Assembly (NCBI GenBank): GCA_045614925.1
Contig: JAZLDV010000074.1
Span: 1-14,250, forward strand
Direction of reading: 5' to 3'
Source: JAZLDV01 sp045614925
Lineage (GTDB): Bacteria > Bacillota_I > Bacilli_A > Erysipelotrichales > Coprobacillaceae
Length of the DNA stretch: 14,250 nucleotides
Shown: positions 8,092 to 14,250 of the stretch, piece after piece
Layout: the number at the start of each line of letters is the position of its first letter
Position numbering within the stretch: the stretch's first letter is position 1
Made by a program: the position numbers and the translations under genes
The notes under the pieces: generated by a model
Databases searched by the model: none
What the model was told of the DNA's origin: nothing
Seen by the model: the letters and a program-made list of their open reading frames with translations, nothing else

Positions 8092-10283
8092 TGATTGAAT
8101 ATACTGGAATTATAAAATATGTACGTTTCTATAGTGAAGAAACAAAGTTTATTGTTTGTACAATTGAAACAGACCAGGAAGACAAACCTATATCTGCAAC
8201 AGGATATATGACTTATGCCTCTTCAATGGATAAGTATCGTTTTACTGGTGATTATATTATGCATCCCAAATATGGGAAACAATTCCAGATTGAATCTTAT
8301 GAAATTATATTAGCGAATGATGAGGACGAAATCATTCGCTATTTATCTAGTAAGCTATTTAAAGGAATTGGGAAAAAGCAGGCAACTGCTATTGTAGAAG
8401 CATTAGGAAAAGATGCTTTAACACTTATTAAAGAAGATAAACATGTATTAGATTATATTGTAGGAATGTCTGAAAAGAAAAGAGACTTAATTTATGATGT
8501 TCTAACAACTCAGGATTTTGATAATGAAGTTTTATCATTTTTTATGGAACATGGAATATCTACACGATTTTTATCTTTAATTCAAACTGTTTATCAGGAA
8601 AGAACATTAGATGTACTTACAAATAATCCGTATCAGCTAATAGATGATATTGACGGTATTGGTTTTAAAACAGCAGATGATTTAGCTTTAAAAGTAGGAA
8701 TTGATCCTAAAGATGAACATAGATATAAAGCAGCTATTGCATATGCATTAAAAGAAGCATGTTATCAGGATGGAAGTACATATCAGGATAAAGAAAGAAT
8801 ATATAAAAATTTTAAAAGATATATTCATACATGTGAAATAGAACAGTTTGATCGTTTATTAGAAGAATTAATAGAGGATTATAAAGTTGTCTTAAAAGAA
8901 GATAAATATTATTCTTATGATATTTATGAAAGTGAAGATATTATATCAAAAACATTTCATAGATGGTTAGATGCTCCTCGATATAGTTATGATGAGCAGG
9001 AAGTTGAACTTATTTTAAAACAGTTAGAAGAAACTTTATGCATTGAATATGATGACTTACAAAAAGAAGCTATCTATCTATTTTTAAAAGAATCTGCGAT
9101 GATTCTAACTGGAGGACCAGGAACAGGAAAATCAACTATCGTCAATGCTATTATAAAAATGTATATGAAATTTAATCCTGATCAAAGAATTGCTTTAGTT
9201 GCTCCAACAGGAAGAGCATCAAAACGATTAAGCGAAGTCACAGGTGTAGAAGCATGTACAATTCATAGATTATTAAAATGGGATCTTCATACGAATACAT
9301 TTGCAGTTAATGAGCATAATCCTTTAGACTATGATCTTATTATAATAGATGAGTTTTCTATGGTTGATTCATTATTATTTGCATCATTACTAAAAGCAAG
9401 TCGTAAAGTGACAAAGATTTTATTAATAGGGGATGATCAGCAGTTACCATCAGTATCACCTGGTCATGTCTTAAAAGATTTATTAGAGAGTTCTCTTGTT
9501 CCTACTGTACAATTAACAAAAATATACAGACAAGCATCACAAAGTGGTATTGTTCATTTAGCTCATAGTATTAGAAATGATGAATATGATCCATCATTGT
9601 TTAATGATTATAAAGATATTCATTTTAGCACATGCCCACCAGCAAATATTGTTCATTATGTTACACATATTGTTTCTAAAGCGATTGAACAAGGATACGA
9701 TTCATCTGATATACAAGTTTTAGCCCCTATGTATAATGGAATTGCAGGAATCGATGCATTAAATGATGCCTTGCAGGATTTATTAAATCCAAAAGCTTCC
9801 TATAAAAATGAATTGAGAGTAGGAAGAAGATTATTTAGAGAAGGAGATAAAATCCTTCAGTTAAAAAATAGAGTTGATGATAATGTTTTTAATGGAGACA
9901 TTGGAACATTAGTTGAAATTATTTTAAAAGATAATATAGATAATATGAATGATATACTTATAGTAGATTTTGATGGGACATTTGTAGAATACAGCAATGC
10001 TGATTTCTATACAATTACACATGCTTATTGTATGAGTATTCATAAATCTCAAGGGAGCGAATTTAAAATTGTTGTTATGCCTGTATTAAAAGATTACTAT
10101 ATTATGTTAAAAAAGAATCTTTTATATACAGGATTAACACGTGCGAAACAATCTTTATTCTTGCTTGGTGATCATCATGCTTTTATGATAGGAATAGATA
10201 ATAATCATGATGATAAAAGAAAAACAACTTTAAAAGAAAAATTAATTCAAACTCCTCAACTTAGTGTGTATGATTTTATGTAA
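8091..10283 (+). CDS. recD2: RecD2/YrrC-type SF1B DNA helicase
   Basis: 730 residues, close to other RecD2 proteins. RecD2 is a 5'-3' helicase of the RecD-like SF1B branch that works without RecB and RecC, in DNA repair and replication-fork maintenance. Visible in order: an N-terminal OB-like region (about 1-75); helix-hairpin-helix segments (about 85-200, including FKGIGKKQA and IDGIGFKTA); Walker A GGPGTGKST (341-349); Walker B DEFSM (420-424); motif III GDDQQLPSV; motif IV YRQ (479-481); motif V SIHKSQGSEF; motif VI GLTRAK (681-686). All helicase motifs are intact. The start codon shares a base with the mnmA stop. The nearest Shine-Dalgarno (GAGGAG, 8071-8076) is 14 bases away, longer than ideal, so translation is probably coupled to mnmA. 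Confidence 0.96.
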   Translation: MIEYTGIIKYVRFYSEETKFIVCTIETDQEDKPISATGYMTYASSMDKYRFTGDYIMHPKYGKQFQIESYEIILANDEDEIIRYLSSKLFKGIGKKQATAIVEALGKDALTLIKEDKHVLDYIVGMSEKKRDLIYDVLTTQDFDNEVLSFFMEHGISTRFLSLIQTVYQERTLDVLTNNPYQLIDDIDGIGFKTADDLALKVGIDPKDEHRYKAAIAYALKEACYQDGSTYQDKERIYKNFKRYIHTCEIEQFDRLLEELIEDYKVVLKEDKYYSYDIYESEDIISKTFHRWLDAPRYSYDEQEVELILKQLEETLCIEYDDLQKEAIYLFLKESAMILTGGPGTGKSTIVNAIIKMYMKFNPDQRIALVAPTGRASKRLSEVTGVEACTIHRLLKWDLHTNTFAVNEHNPLDYDLIIIDEFSMVDSLLFASLLKASRKVTKILLIGDDQQLPSVSPGHVLKDLLESSLVPTVQLTKIYRQASQSGIVHLAHSIRNDEYDPSLFNDYKDIHFSTCPPANIVHYVTHIVSKAIEQGYDSSDIQVLAPMYNGIAGIDALNDALQDLLNPKASYKNELRVGRRLFREGDKILQLKNRVDDNVFNGDIGTLVEIILKDNIDNMNDILIVDFDGTFVEYSNADFYTITHAYCMSIHKSQGSEFKIVVMPVLKDYYIMLKKNLLYTGLTRAKQSLFLLGDHHAFMIGIDNNHDDKRKTTLKEKLIQTPQLSVYDFM

Positions 10284-10317
10284 TAATGTTCATAATAGTA
10301 ACGAAAGGGATGATGAT

Positions 10318-10455
10318 ATGTCAAAACTTACAGTTGCTTTTCTATCAGCAGGTATGGTTGCTGCCGCAATGATTATGATGGCAGATATGCCAGTTGCTGA
10401 TGATGTTGAAGATACAGTTCATAAAGCAAAAAAAGCATTAAAAGAAACATTATAA
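10318..10455 (+). CDS. Small single-pass membrane protein, possibly YrzQ/DUF3918-like
   Basis: 45 residues. The start is set at 10318 because AAAGGGA (10304-10310) lies 7 bases before this ATG; the upstream in-frame ATG at 10264 lies inside recD2 and has no ribosome site. Residues 5-23 are hydrophobic and rich in Ala and Met, followed by an acidic patch (ADDVED) and a basic amphipathic tail (HKAKKALKETL). It sits 34 bases after recD2 and before a YrrI-type permease. In Bacillus, as I recall it, a tiny protein of the same design (YrzQ, DUF3918) precedes yrrI. The similarity is in size, layout and position rather than in a firm motif, so the family call is tentative. Its function is unknown. 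Confidence 0.7.
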   Translation: MSKLTVAFLSAGMVAAAMIMMADMPVADDVEDTVHKAKKALKETL

Positions 10456-10480
10456 AAAGGACATTTTGTCCTTTTTATTA
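10454..10480 (+). terminator. Hairpin terminator or attenuator between the small protein and the permease
   Basis: AAAAAGGACA (10454-10463) pairs perfectly with TGTCCTTTTT (10467-10476) around a 3-base loop. The stem starts in the stop codon of the small ORF. The U-run is five bases and then breaks (ATTATTA), so read-through into the permease is likely. No separate promoter is visible before the permease. Confidence 0.75.
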
Positions 10481-10495
10481 TTATTGGGGGTTAAT

Positions 10496-11527
10496 ATGAT
10501 AAAAATACAATTATTAAAAAATATTATAGTGTATTGTATTACTTTAATACTCTTATATTATGTCTATACATTATTTAATTTGTCTTCTTTACTTCTTTAT
10601 ATTTATCATTTTATTATACCTATTATAATCGCTATATTTATACATTTTATTATAGACCCTATCATTGAATATTTTTCAAGTGATCGGTTAAAAAGAAAAT
10701 ATGTTGTCATATTACTGTTTATGCTTTTATTATTAGGTGGGCTTATATTACTATATTATGTTATACCTTATATATTGGATTCATCATTACTTTTATATCA
10801 GTCAATAAAAACAAAAAAATTTATCATCCCACCATCTCTATCTTCTATAATCACTTATTTGAATCAATTTAATATATTAGCATTATGTATGGATTATTTA
10901 AATAAATGGACAGTTTCATTTGTAACATGTTTTAGATATCTTATAGTTGGATTAGGAATCTCTTTTTATTTATCTTATGATAATATACATGTTATTGATA
11001 GATTGATTGTTTATATTCCTTTTACATATCAGGGATTATGTATGCAAACATTAAAAAGAATAAAAATAGTGACGTATAGATTTATAAAATCATTATTTAA
11101 AGATTTTATTTTATTTTTTATTATGTCTTCTTTATTATTTCTTTTCATTGATCCTTCTTTATTTATCATTATTGCTTTTATTCTTTCACTCACAAATCTT
11201 ATTCCTTATATTGGACCAATATTAGGAGGAATACCTATAGTATTATATGAATATATACAATCTGAAACATTAGGATTATATGCCTTATTAGCAATAATAG
11301 TATTACAATATATAGAATCATCCTATATACAGCCATTTCTATTTTCTAAAACAACGCATGTTCATCCTATATTTCTTATATTATCTTTAATCTTTTTTTC
11401 AGATATATTTGGTATAGTTGGTATGATATTTTCTCCAATATTCTTATTATATATTATTTATATTTATAAACTTCTTGTCGATTTGAAAGTATTTTTGTAT
11501 ATACAAAGAAAAATTGTAGATGAATGA
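10496..11527 (+). CDS. AI-2E family (YrrI/PerM-type) membrane transporter
   Basis: 343 residues. The start at 10496 is chosen because GGGGG (10486-10490) lies five bases upstream; the in-frame TTG at 10466 falls inside the preceding hairpin. Hydrophobic stretches at about 9-27, 31-53, 69-94, 138-161, 203-254, 258-273 and 290-331 suggest seven to eight membrane spans. The family signature is clear: TNLIPYIGPILGGIPI around residues 233-247. Members are polytopic permeases, some exporting autoinducer-2 or acting as ion exchangers, most uncharacterised, so the substrate is unknown. The gene is extremely AT-rich, more so than mnmA. Position after recD2 and a tiny membrane protein matches yrrI in Bacillus. 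There yrrI is followed by alaS, but here a toxin-antitoxin pair follows instead. Confidence 0.88.
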   Translation: MIKIQLLKNIIVYCITLILLYYVYTLFNLSSLLLYIYHFIIPIIIAIFIHFIIDPIIEYFSSDRLKRKYVVILLFMLLLLGGLILLYYVIPYILDSSLLLYQSIKTKKFIIPPSLSSIITYLNQFNILALCMDYLNKWTVSFVTCFRYLIVGLGISFYLSYDNIHVIDRLIVYIPFTYQGLCMQTLKRIKIVTYRFIKSLFKDFILFFIMSSLLFLFIDPSLFIIIAFILSLTNLIPYIGPILGGIPIVLYEYIQSETLGLYALLAIIVLQYIESSYIQPFLFSKTTHVHPIFLILSLIFFSDIFGIVGMIFSPIFLLYIIYIYKLLVDLKVFLYIQRKIVDE

Positions 11528-11601
11528 TACAAAGATGAGAAATCTAAAATAATTATATATGTATAATTGGTATGTAAAATCTAATTCTTAGTTAAGTTTA
11601 T

Positions 11602-11640
11602 TTGTGTTAATTATGTCATAATTATGTTATAATAATGACA
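11602..11640 (+). promoter_or_regulatory. Autoregulated toxin-antitoxin promoter and operator
   Basis: An extended -10 (TGTTATAAT, 11625-11633) has no good -35 at 17 bases; TTGTGT (11602-11607) is 20 bases off. A perfect 10-bp palindrome CATAATTATG (11617-11626) abuts the -10. TAATTATGT occurs twice, 11 bases apart (11608-11616, 11619-11627), and TGTCAT/ATGACA arms (11614-11619, 11635-11640) flank the -10. Phd-family antitoxins bind palindromes overlapping their own promoters, so this is the likely operator. A transcript start near 11640 rules out the ATG at 11635. The rest of 11528-11601 shows nothing definite. Confidence 0.7.
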
Positions 11641-11658
11641 ATAAAGAGGAGTGATTTT

Positions 11659-11928
11659 ATGCCAATTATAAAACCTATTCGTGATCTAAGAAATACTAAT
11701 GAAATATCTGATATAGCTCATAAACTGAATGAACCCATTTTTATTACAAAAAATGGTTATGGTGATTTAGTTGTCATGAGTATTGAAACTTATGAGAGAT
11801 TAATAGAAACTAAAAAAATTGATACAGCGATAGAAGAATCAGAAAAAGACTATAATAACACAAATAAGACATATGATGCACATGTTGCTTTTGATTTAGT
11901 TAAATCAAAATATAATGGAAAAATTTGA
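11659..11928 (+). CDS. Phd/YefM-type antitoxin
   Basis: 89 residues. The start at 11659 is preferred over the in-frame ATG at 11635, because GAGGAG (11646-11651) lies 7 bases before it and because the upstream ATG overlaps the promoter. The N-terminal part (PIIKPIRDLRNTNEISDIAHKLNEPIFITKNGYGDLVVMSIETYERL) is the typical Phd/YefM DNA-binding fold: strand, helix, then 'P-x-F/I-I-T-K-N-G...V-V-M-S' strands. The C-terminal half (about 53-89) is charged and probably disordered until it wraps the toxin. The protein should neutralise the toxin encoded next and repress its own promoter. The two genes overlap by 14 bases, which favours coupled translation and antitoxin excess. Confidence 0.9.
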   Translation: MPIIKPIRDLRNTNEISDIAHKLNEPIFITKNGYGDLVVMSIETYERLIETKKIDTAIEESEKDYNNTNKTYDAHVAFDLVKSKYNGKI

Positions 11929-12217
11929 TGTAAAATTATTATCTAAAGCAGTTAATGATTTAGATAATATTTGTGAATATTATGCAAATAAGAATTATGA
12001 TTTTGCAATCATTCAAAATATTTTAAATCTTATTGAAAATGAAATATTAAGTTTGTCTTTTCTTCCCTATAGAGGGGCGTTAAGAAAAACAGGAAAATTC
12101 AAAAATATGGGTTATAGACAGTTGTTTGTAAAGAGTTATGTTATCGTATATAGAATTGATCAGTTAGCAAATACTGTCTATGTTGTAACAATTCAACATT
12201 CATTCAAATCATTTTAA
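11915..12217 (+). CDS. RelE/ParE-superfamily toxin
   Basis: 100 residues. It begins inside the end of the antitoxin gene (14-base overlap) and has the RelE/ParE plan: an N-terminal helical pair (about 9-50), then beta strands with RGALRKTGKFKNMGYRQLFVKSYVIVYRID and a final VYVVTIQHSF. The YRQL...Y-x-I-V-Y-R-I core and the terminal histidine are typical of ParE/RelE proteins. RelE members cleave mRNA at the ribosome and ParE members inhibit gyrase; sequence by eye does not tell which applies. It is intact, so the module is probably functional. It may stabilise this locus or serve in stress response or phage defence. Confidence 0.88.
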   Translation: MEKFDVKLLSKAVNDLDNICEYYANKNYDFAIIQNILNLIENEILSLSFLPYRGALRKTGKFKNMGYRQLFVKSYVIVYRIDQLANTVYVVTIQHSFKSF

Positions 12218-12247
12218 GTTATAGATAAATCTATAACTTTTTTTGTT
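12216..12247 (+). terminator. Rho-independent terminator overlapping the toxin stop codon
   Basis: AAGTTATAG (12216-12224) pairs perfectly with CTATAACTT (12231-12239) around a 6-base loop and is followed by a T-run to 12244. It closes the toxin-antitoxin operon. Confidence 0.88.
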
Positions 12248-12274
12248 TTATAAATTAAAGTATACAAGATAATT

Positions 12275-12329
12275 ATTAAGAAATCTTAATAATTCTATTA
12301 ACTAAATATTAAGATTTGATGTGTATTAT
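12275..12329 (+). promoter_or_regulatory. Candidate promoter with an 11-bp inverted-repeat operator for the membrane protein/two-component operon
   Basis: AAATCTTAATA (12281-12291) and TATTAAGATTT (12307-12317) are perfect inverted repeats 15 bases apart. ATTAAGA also occurs at 12275-12281 and 12308-12314, 33 bases apart, about three helical turns. The probable -10 is TATTAT (12324-12329), directly downstream, with no convincing -35. Such a weak -35 next to repeated boxes suits activation or autoregulation by the OmpR-type regulator of this operon; that link is inference. Confidence 0.55.
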
Positions 12330-12361
12330 AAAAGTGTAAATAAATATTTAGGTGATTTAAA

Positions 12362-13150
12362 ATGGTTTTGATTGAAAAGTTATTTGAACTCAATATGAGT
12401 GAACCTAAACTATATGGTTTATTTCATATTGTTAGTCTTATATTAACAGTATTACTTATAGTTATACTGTTAAAAAAGAGAAAAGGGGTGAGAAAAGTAT
12501 TGTTTGTAAGTTCACTTGCTGTGATGATTTTAGAAATATATAAACAATTGTATTTTAGTTATATTGGTCATGGGCAATTTGTATATAACTGGAATGTATT
12601 TCCCTGGCAGTTTTGTTCAACACCTATGTATATAGGAATACTTGCAGCTATTACAGACAATAAGAAATTCCATTATAGAATGTGCTGTTACTTAAGTACA
12701 TATGCTTTAATGGCTGGAATATGTGTGATGTTGTATCCTGTAAGTGTTTTTGTTGACAATGTATTGATCAATATTCAGACAATGGTTAATCATGGAATAA
12801 TGATTGTGATAGGTATATACTTATTGTTAGGTAATTATATAAGAGGTGAAATGAAAACATTGTTAGAAGGCTTTAAAGTCTTTGTGGTTTGTGTAATGAT
12901 TGCAATGATACTAAATGAATGGGCTAATTATTGTGGAGTGTTAAGAAATTATTCATTTAATATGTTTTATATCAGCCCTTATTTACAAGGTGAATTACCT
13001 GTTTATAGCTTAATACAAGAAAATATACAATATCCTTATTGTCTGATTATTTATATAATAGGTTTTACAATAGGGAGTGGACTTATATTGATGATTATTG
13101 GATATATAAAGAAGTGGAGGAATAAATATGAATATTTTAGTTGTAGATGA
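12362..13150 (+). CDS. YwaF/TIGR02206-like polytopic membrane protein
   Basis: 262 residues with about seven hydrophobic spans (near 20-39, 47-70, 84-99, 110-135, 147-163, 171-195 and 222-248). The start has AGGTGA (12350-12355) six bases upstream. The pattern resembles the YwaF/TP0381-type integral membrane family (related to TMEM164): a His in the first helix (GLFHIVSL), FPWQFCSTPMYIG before a helix, and QTMVNHGIMIV in the middle. I recognise the layout rather than a catalytic motif, so the family call is moderate and no substrate is known. It is first in an operon with a response regulator and a sensor; its 3' end overlaps the regulator gene by 23 bases. This suggests a sensing accessory or a target of the system. 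Confidence 0.7.
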   Translation: MVLIEKLFELNMSEPKLYGLFHIVSLILTVLLIVILLKKRKGVRKVLFVSSLAVMILEIYKQLYFSYIGHGQFVYNWNVFPWQFCSTPMYIGILAAITDNKKFHYRMCCYLSTYALMAGICVMLYPVSVFVDNVLINIQTMVNHGIMIVIGIYLLLGNYIRGEMKTLLEGFKVFVVCVMIAMILNEWANYCGVLRNYSFNMFYISPYLQGELPVYSLIQENIQYPYCLIIYIIGFTIGSGLILMIIGYIKKWRNKYEYFSCR

Positions 13151-13808
13151 TGATAAAGAGATTGTTGATAGTATAGGTATATTTTTATTGGCAGAAGGAT
13201 ATGTAGTGTTTAAAGCAAATAATGGCATAGATGCATTAGAAATGTTAAATGAAAATGATATTCATTTAATGATTTTAGATATTATGATGCCTAAACTTGA
13301 TGGGATTAGAACACTTATGACACTTAGAGAATCTAGAAATATCCCAGTTATATTATTATCAGCAAAAACACAAGATTATGATAAGGTTTTAGGTTTAAGT
13401 GCAGGTGCAGATGATTATATCACAAAACCATTTAATCCTTCTGAGTTAATCGCAAGAGTAAAATCACATCTAAGACGATATACACAGTTAGGATCTATAG
13501 TAAAGGAAAGAGGAGTTATTCATATAGATGGTTTATGTGTAAATACGGATAATAAAACTGTAAGTGTAGATGGTGAATTTGTGAGATTAACACCGATAGA
13601 ATATAAGATATTAGAATTATTAGTGAAAAATAGAAAGAAAGTCTTTAGTGCACAGGATATATATCAATATGTATGGAATGAAGATTATGCCATTACAGAT
13701 AATGCTATTGCTGTACATATTAGACATATTAGAGAAAAAATAGAAATTAATCCTAAAGAACCAAGATATCTGATTAATGTCTGGGGAATAGGATATAAAG
13801 TTGATTAG
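13128..13808 (+). CDS. OmpR/PhoB-family response regulator, VanR-like
   Basis: 226 residues, standard for the class. The receiver domain (1-118) has the acidic pair D7/D8, the phosphorylation site D51 in LMILDIMMP, S78 and K100 in the expected switch and Lys positions (VILLSAK, YITKPF). The C-terminal winged helix (about 128-226) has LTPIEYKILELLVKNRKKVFS, AIAVHIRHIREKIE and the closing INVWGIGYKVD, as in VanR. It is a DNA-binding transcription factor controlled by the adjacent kinase. The start is supported by GGAGG (13116-13120) 7 bases upstream, inside the end of the membrane protein gene. What it controls outside its own operon is not visible. VanR-like does not imply vancomycin resistance; no van genes are here. 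Confidence 0.95.
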   Translation: MNILVVDDDKEIVDSIGIFLLAEGYVVFKANNGIDALEMLNENDIHLMILDIMMPKLDGIRTLMTLRESRNIPVILLSAKTQDYDKVLGLSAGADDYITKPFNPSELIARVKSHLRRYTQLGSIVKERGVIHIDGLCVNTDNKTVSVDGEFVRLTPIEYKILELLVKNRKKVFSAQDIYQYVWNEDYAITDNAIAVHIRHIREKIEINPKEPRYLINVWGIGYKVD

Positions 13809-13818
13809 GAGGGATATT

Positions 13819-14250
13819 ATGAAAAAAATATTATACTCTACATATACTAAAATAATTGTAAGTATTGTATGTATTTTATGTGTTATTCATGCTTTATCTG
13901 CTGGTATAGATGGACTAAAAGTGTGGGATGAATATAAAAGTGAAATTTATCATTTTGAAGAAAGTTTTGATAATTGTGATGCGACATATGTAGCTTTAGC
14001 AAATGCAGAATTAGAAATGTTTTATGCTGTATCTGATTATTTGAATATTAAAAAATTTGATATAAAAGAAAGATTAGATAATCTGATAGATTCTAATCAT
14101 ATAGATTATTATTTATCAGTAGATGATAAAGTGATTGTGAATACAATAAAAGATATCAATCAATATTCATATTATTCAATTGTTAATATTGAAGATGATG
14201 GTAAATATAAAAAAGAGATTTTTCCAGAAGATAAAAATTATGTTTCTTAT
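13819..14250 (+). CDS. N-terminal part of a membrane sensor, probably the cognate histidine kinase (3' end outside the window)
   Basis: An open frame of 144 codons runs to the window edge without a stop. The ATG at 13819 follows AGGAGGG (13807-13813), which overlaps the regulator's TAG stop, so the two are translationally linked. Residues 1-5 are basic, about 11-28 form a transmembrane helix, and the rest (30-144) is a charged, probably extracellular region with no second span yet. No kinase motifs (H-box, N, G) are in view, so the histidine kinase call rests on context: a membrane protein directly after a VanR-like regulator. The extracellular part is not a domain I recognise. Confidence 0.75.
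   Translation, partial: MKKILYSTYTKIIVSIVCILCVIHALSAGIDGLKVWDEYKSEIYHFEESFDNCDATYVALANAELEMFYAVSDYLNIKKFDIKERLDNLIDSNHIDYYLSVDDKVIVNTIKDINQYSYYSIVNIEDDGKYKKEIFPEDKNYVSY

Noticed and set aside
10264..10317. Extended start of the small membrane protein inside recD2
   Set aside because: No ribosome site is present there, while AAAGGGA lies at proper distance from the ATG at 10318.
10466..10495. TTG start for the permease at 10466
   Set aside because: It falls in the loop and stem of the hairpin at 10454-10476; the ATG at 10496 has a well placed G-rich ribosome site.
11635..11658. ATG at 11635 as the antitoxin start
   Set aside because: It overlaps the end of the promoter, would give an almost leaderless message, and the extra residues are not part of the Phd fold.
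13010..13228. Minus-strand frame of 72 codons across the membrane protein/regulator junction
   Set aside because: It is antisense to two well supported genes and has no recognisable features.
13128..14250. Vancomycin-resistance locus
   Set aside because: The regulator resembles VanR, but no vanH, vanA/B-type ligase or vanX gene is present; the similarity is within a large regulator family.

Overview
The window is AT-rich, with all genes on the + strand. It looks like a chromosomal segment from a gut-type, low-GC Firmicute, most likely in or near the Erysipelotrichia. The support is the very AT-rich codon use, strong AGGAGG-type ribosome binding sites, a conserved Bacillus/Clostridium-like housekeeping cluster (mnmA, recD2, a small membrane protein, an AI-2E/YrrI-type permease), and huge secreted glycan-active proteins ending in choline-binding-like GW/WYY repeats. 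The taxon is an inference from gene style; there is no rRNA in the window.

Region 1 (1-6700) is a surface-glycan region. It opens with the 3' end of a secreted protein made of cell-wall-binding repeats and closed by a strong terminator. Next, from a near-consensus sigma-A promoter, comes a single 2021-residue secreted protein. In order it carries a signal peptide, two N-terminal beta-sandwich modules, a Big_2 domain, a GH123/DUF4091-like glycosidase domain with an Asp-Glu pair, a second Big_2, a LamG-like lectin fold, a third Big_2, a BNR/Asp-box (sialidase-like) propeller, a FIVAR-like helical spacer and ten wall-binding repeats. Its last 151 residues pair without gaps with the tail of the upstream gene.

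Region 2 (6652-11527) is housekeeping. A 306-base AT-rich intergenic stretch with a striking hairpin leads into mnmA (tRNA 2-thiouridylase). mnmA overlaps recD2 (SF1 helicase) by one base. A 45-residue membrane protein follows, then a hairpin, then an AI-2E-family permease. This order resembles the Bacillus yrrC...yrzQ-yrrI neighbourhood, but the alaS expected next is not there.

Region 3 (11528-12250) is a compact Phd/RelE-type toxin-antitoxin pair with its own extended -10 promoter, an operator-like palindrome and a terminator that begins in the toxin stop codon.

Region 4 (12250-14250) is a regulatory operon: a YwaF/TIGR02206-like seven-helix membrane protein, a VanR-like OmpR-family response regulator overlapping it by 23 bases, and the start of a membrane sensor, probably its histidine kinase, cut by the window edge. 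An 11-base perfect inverted repeat lies just upstream of this operon's probable -10 element.
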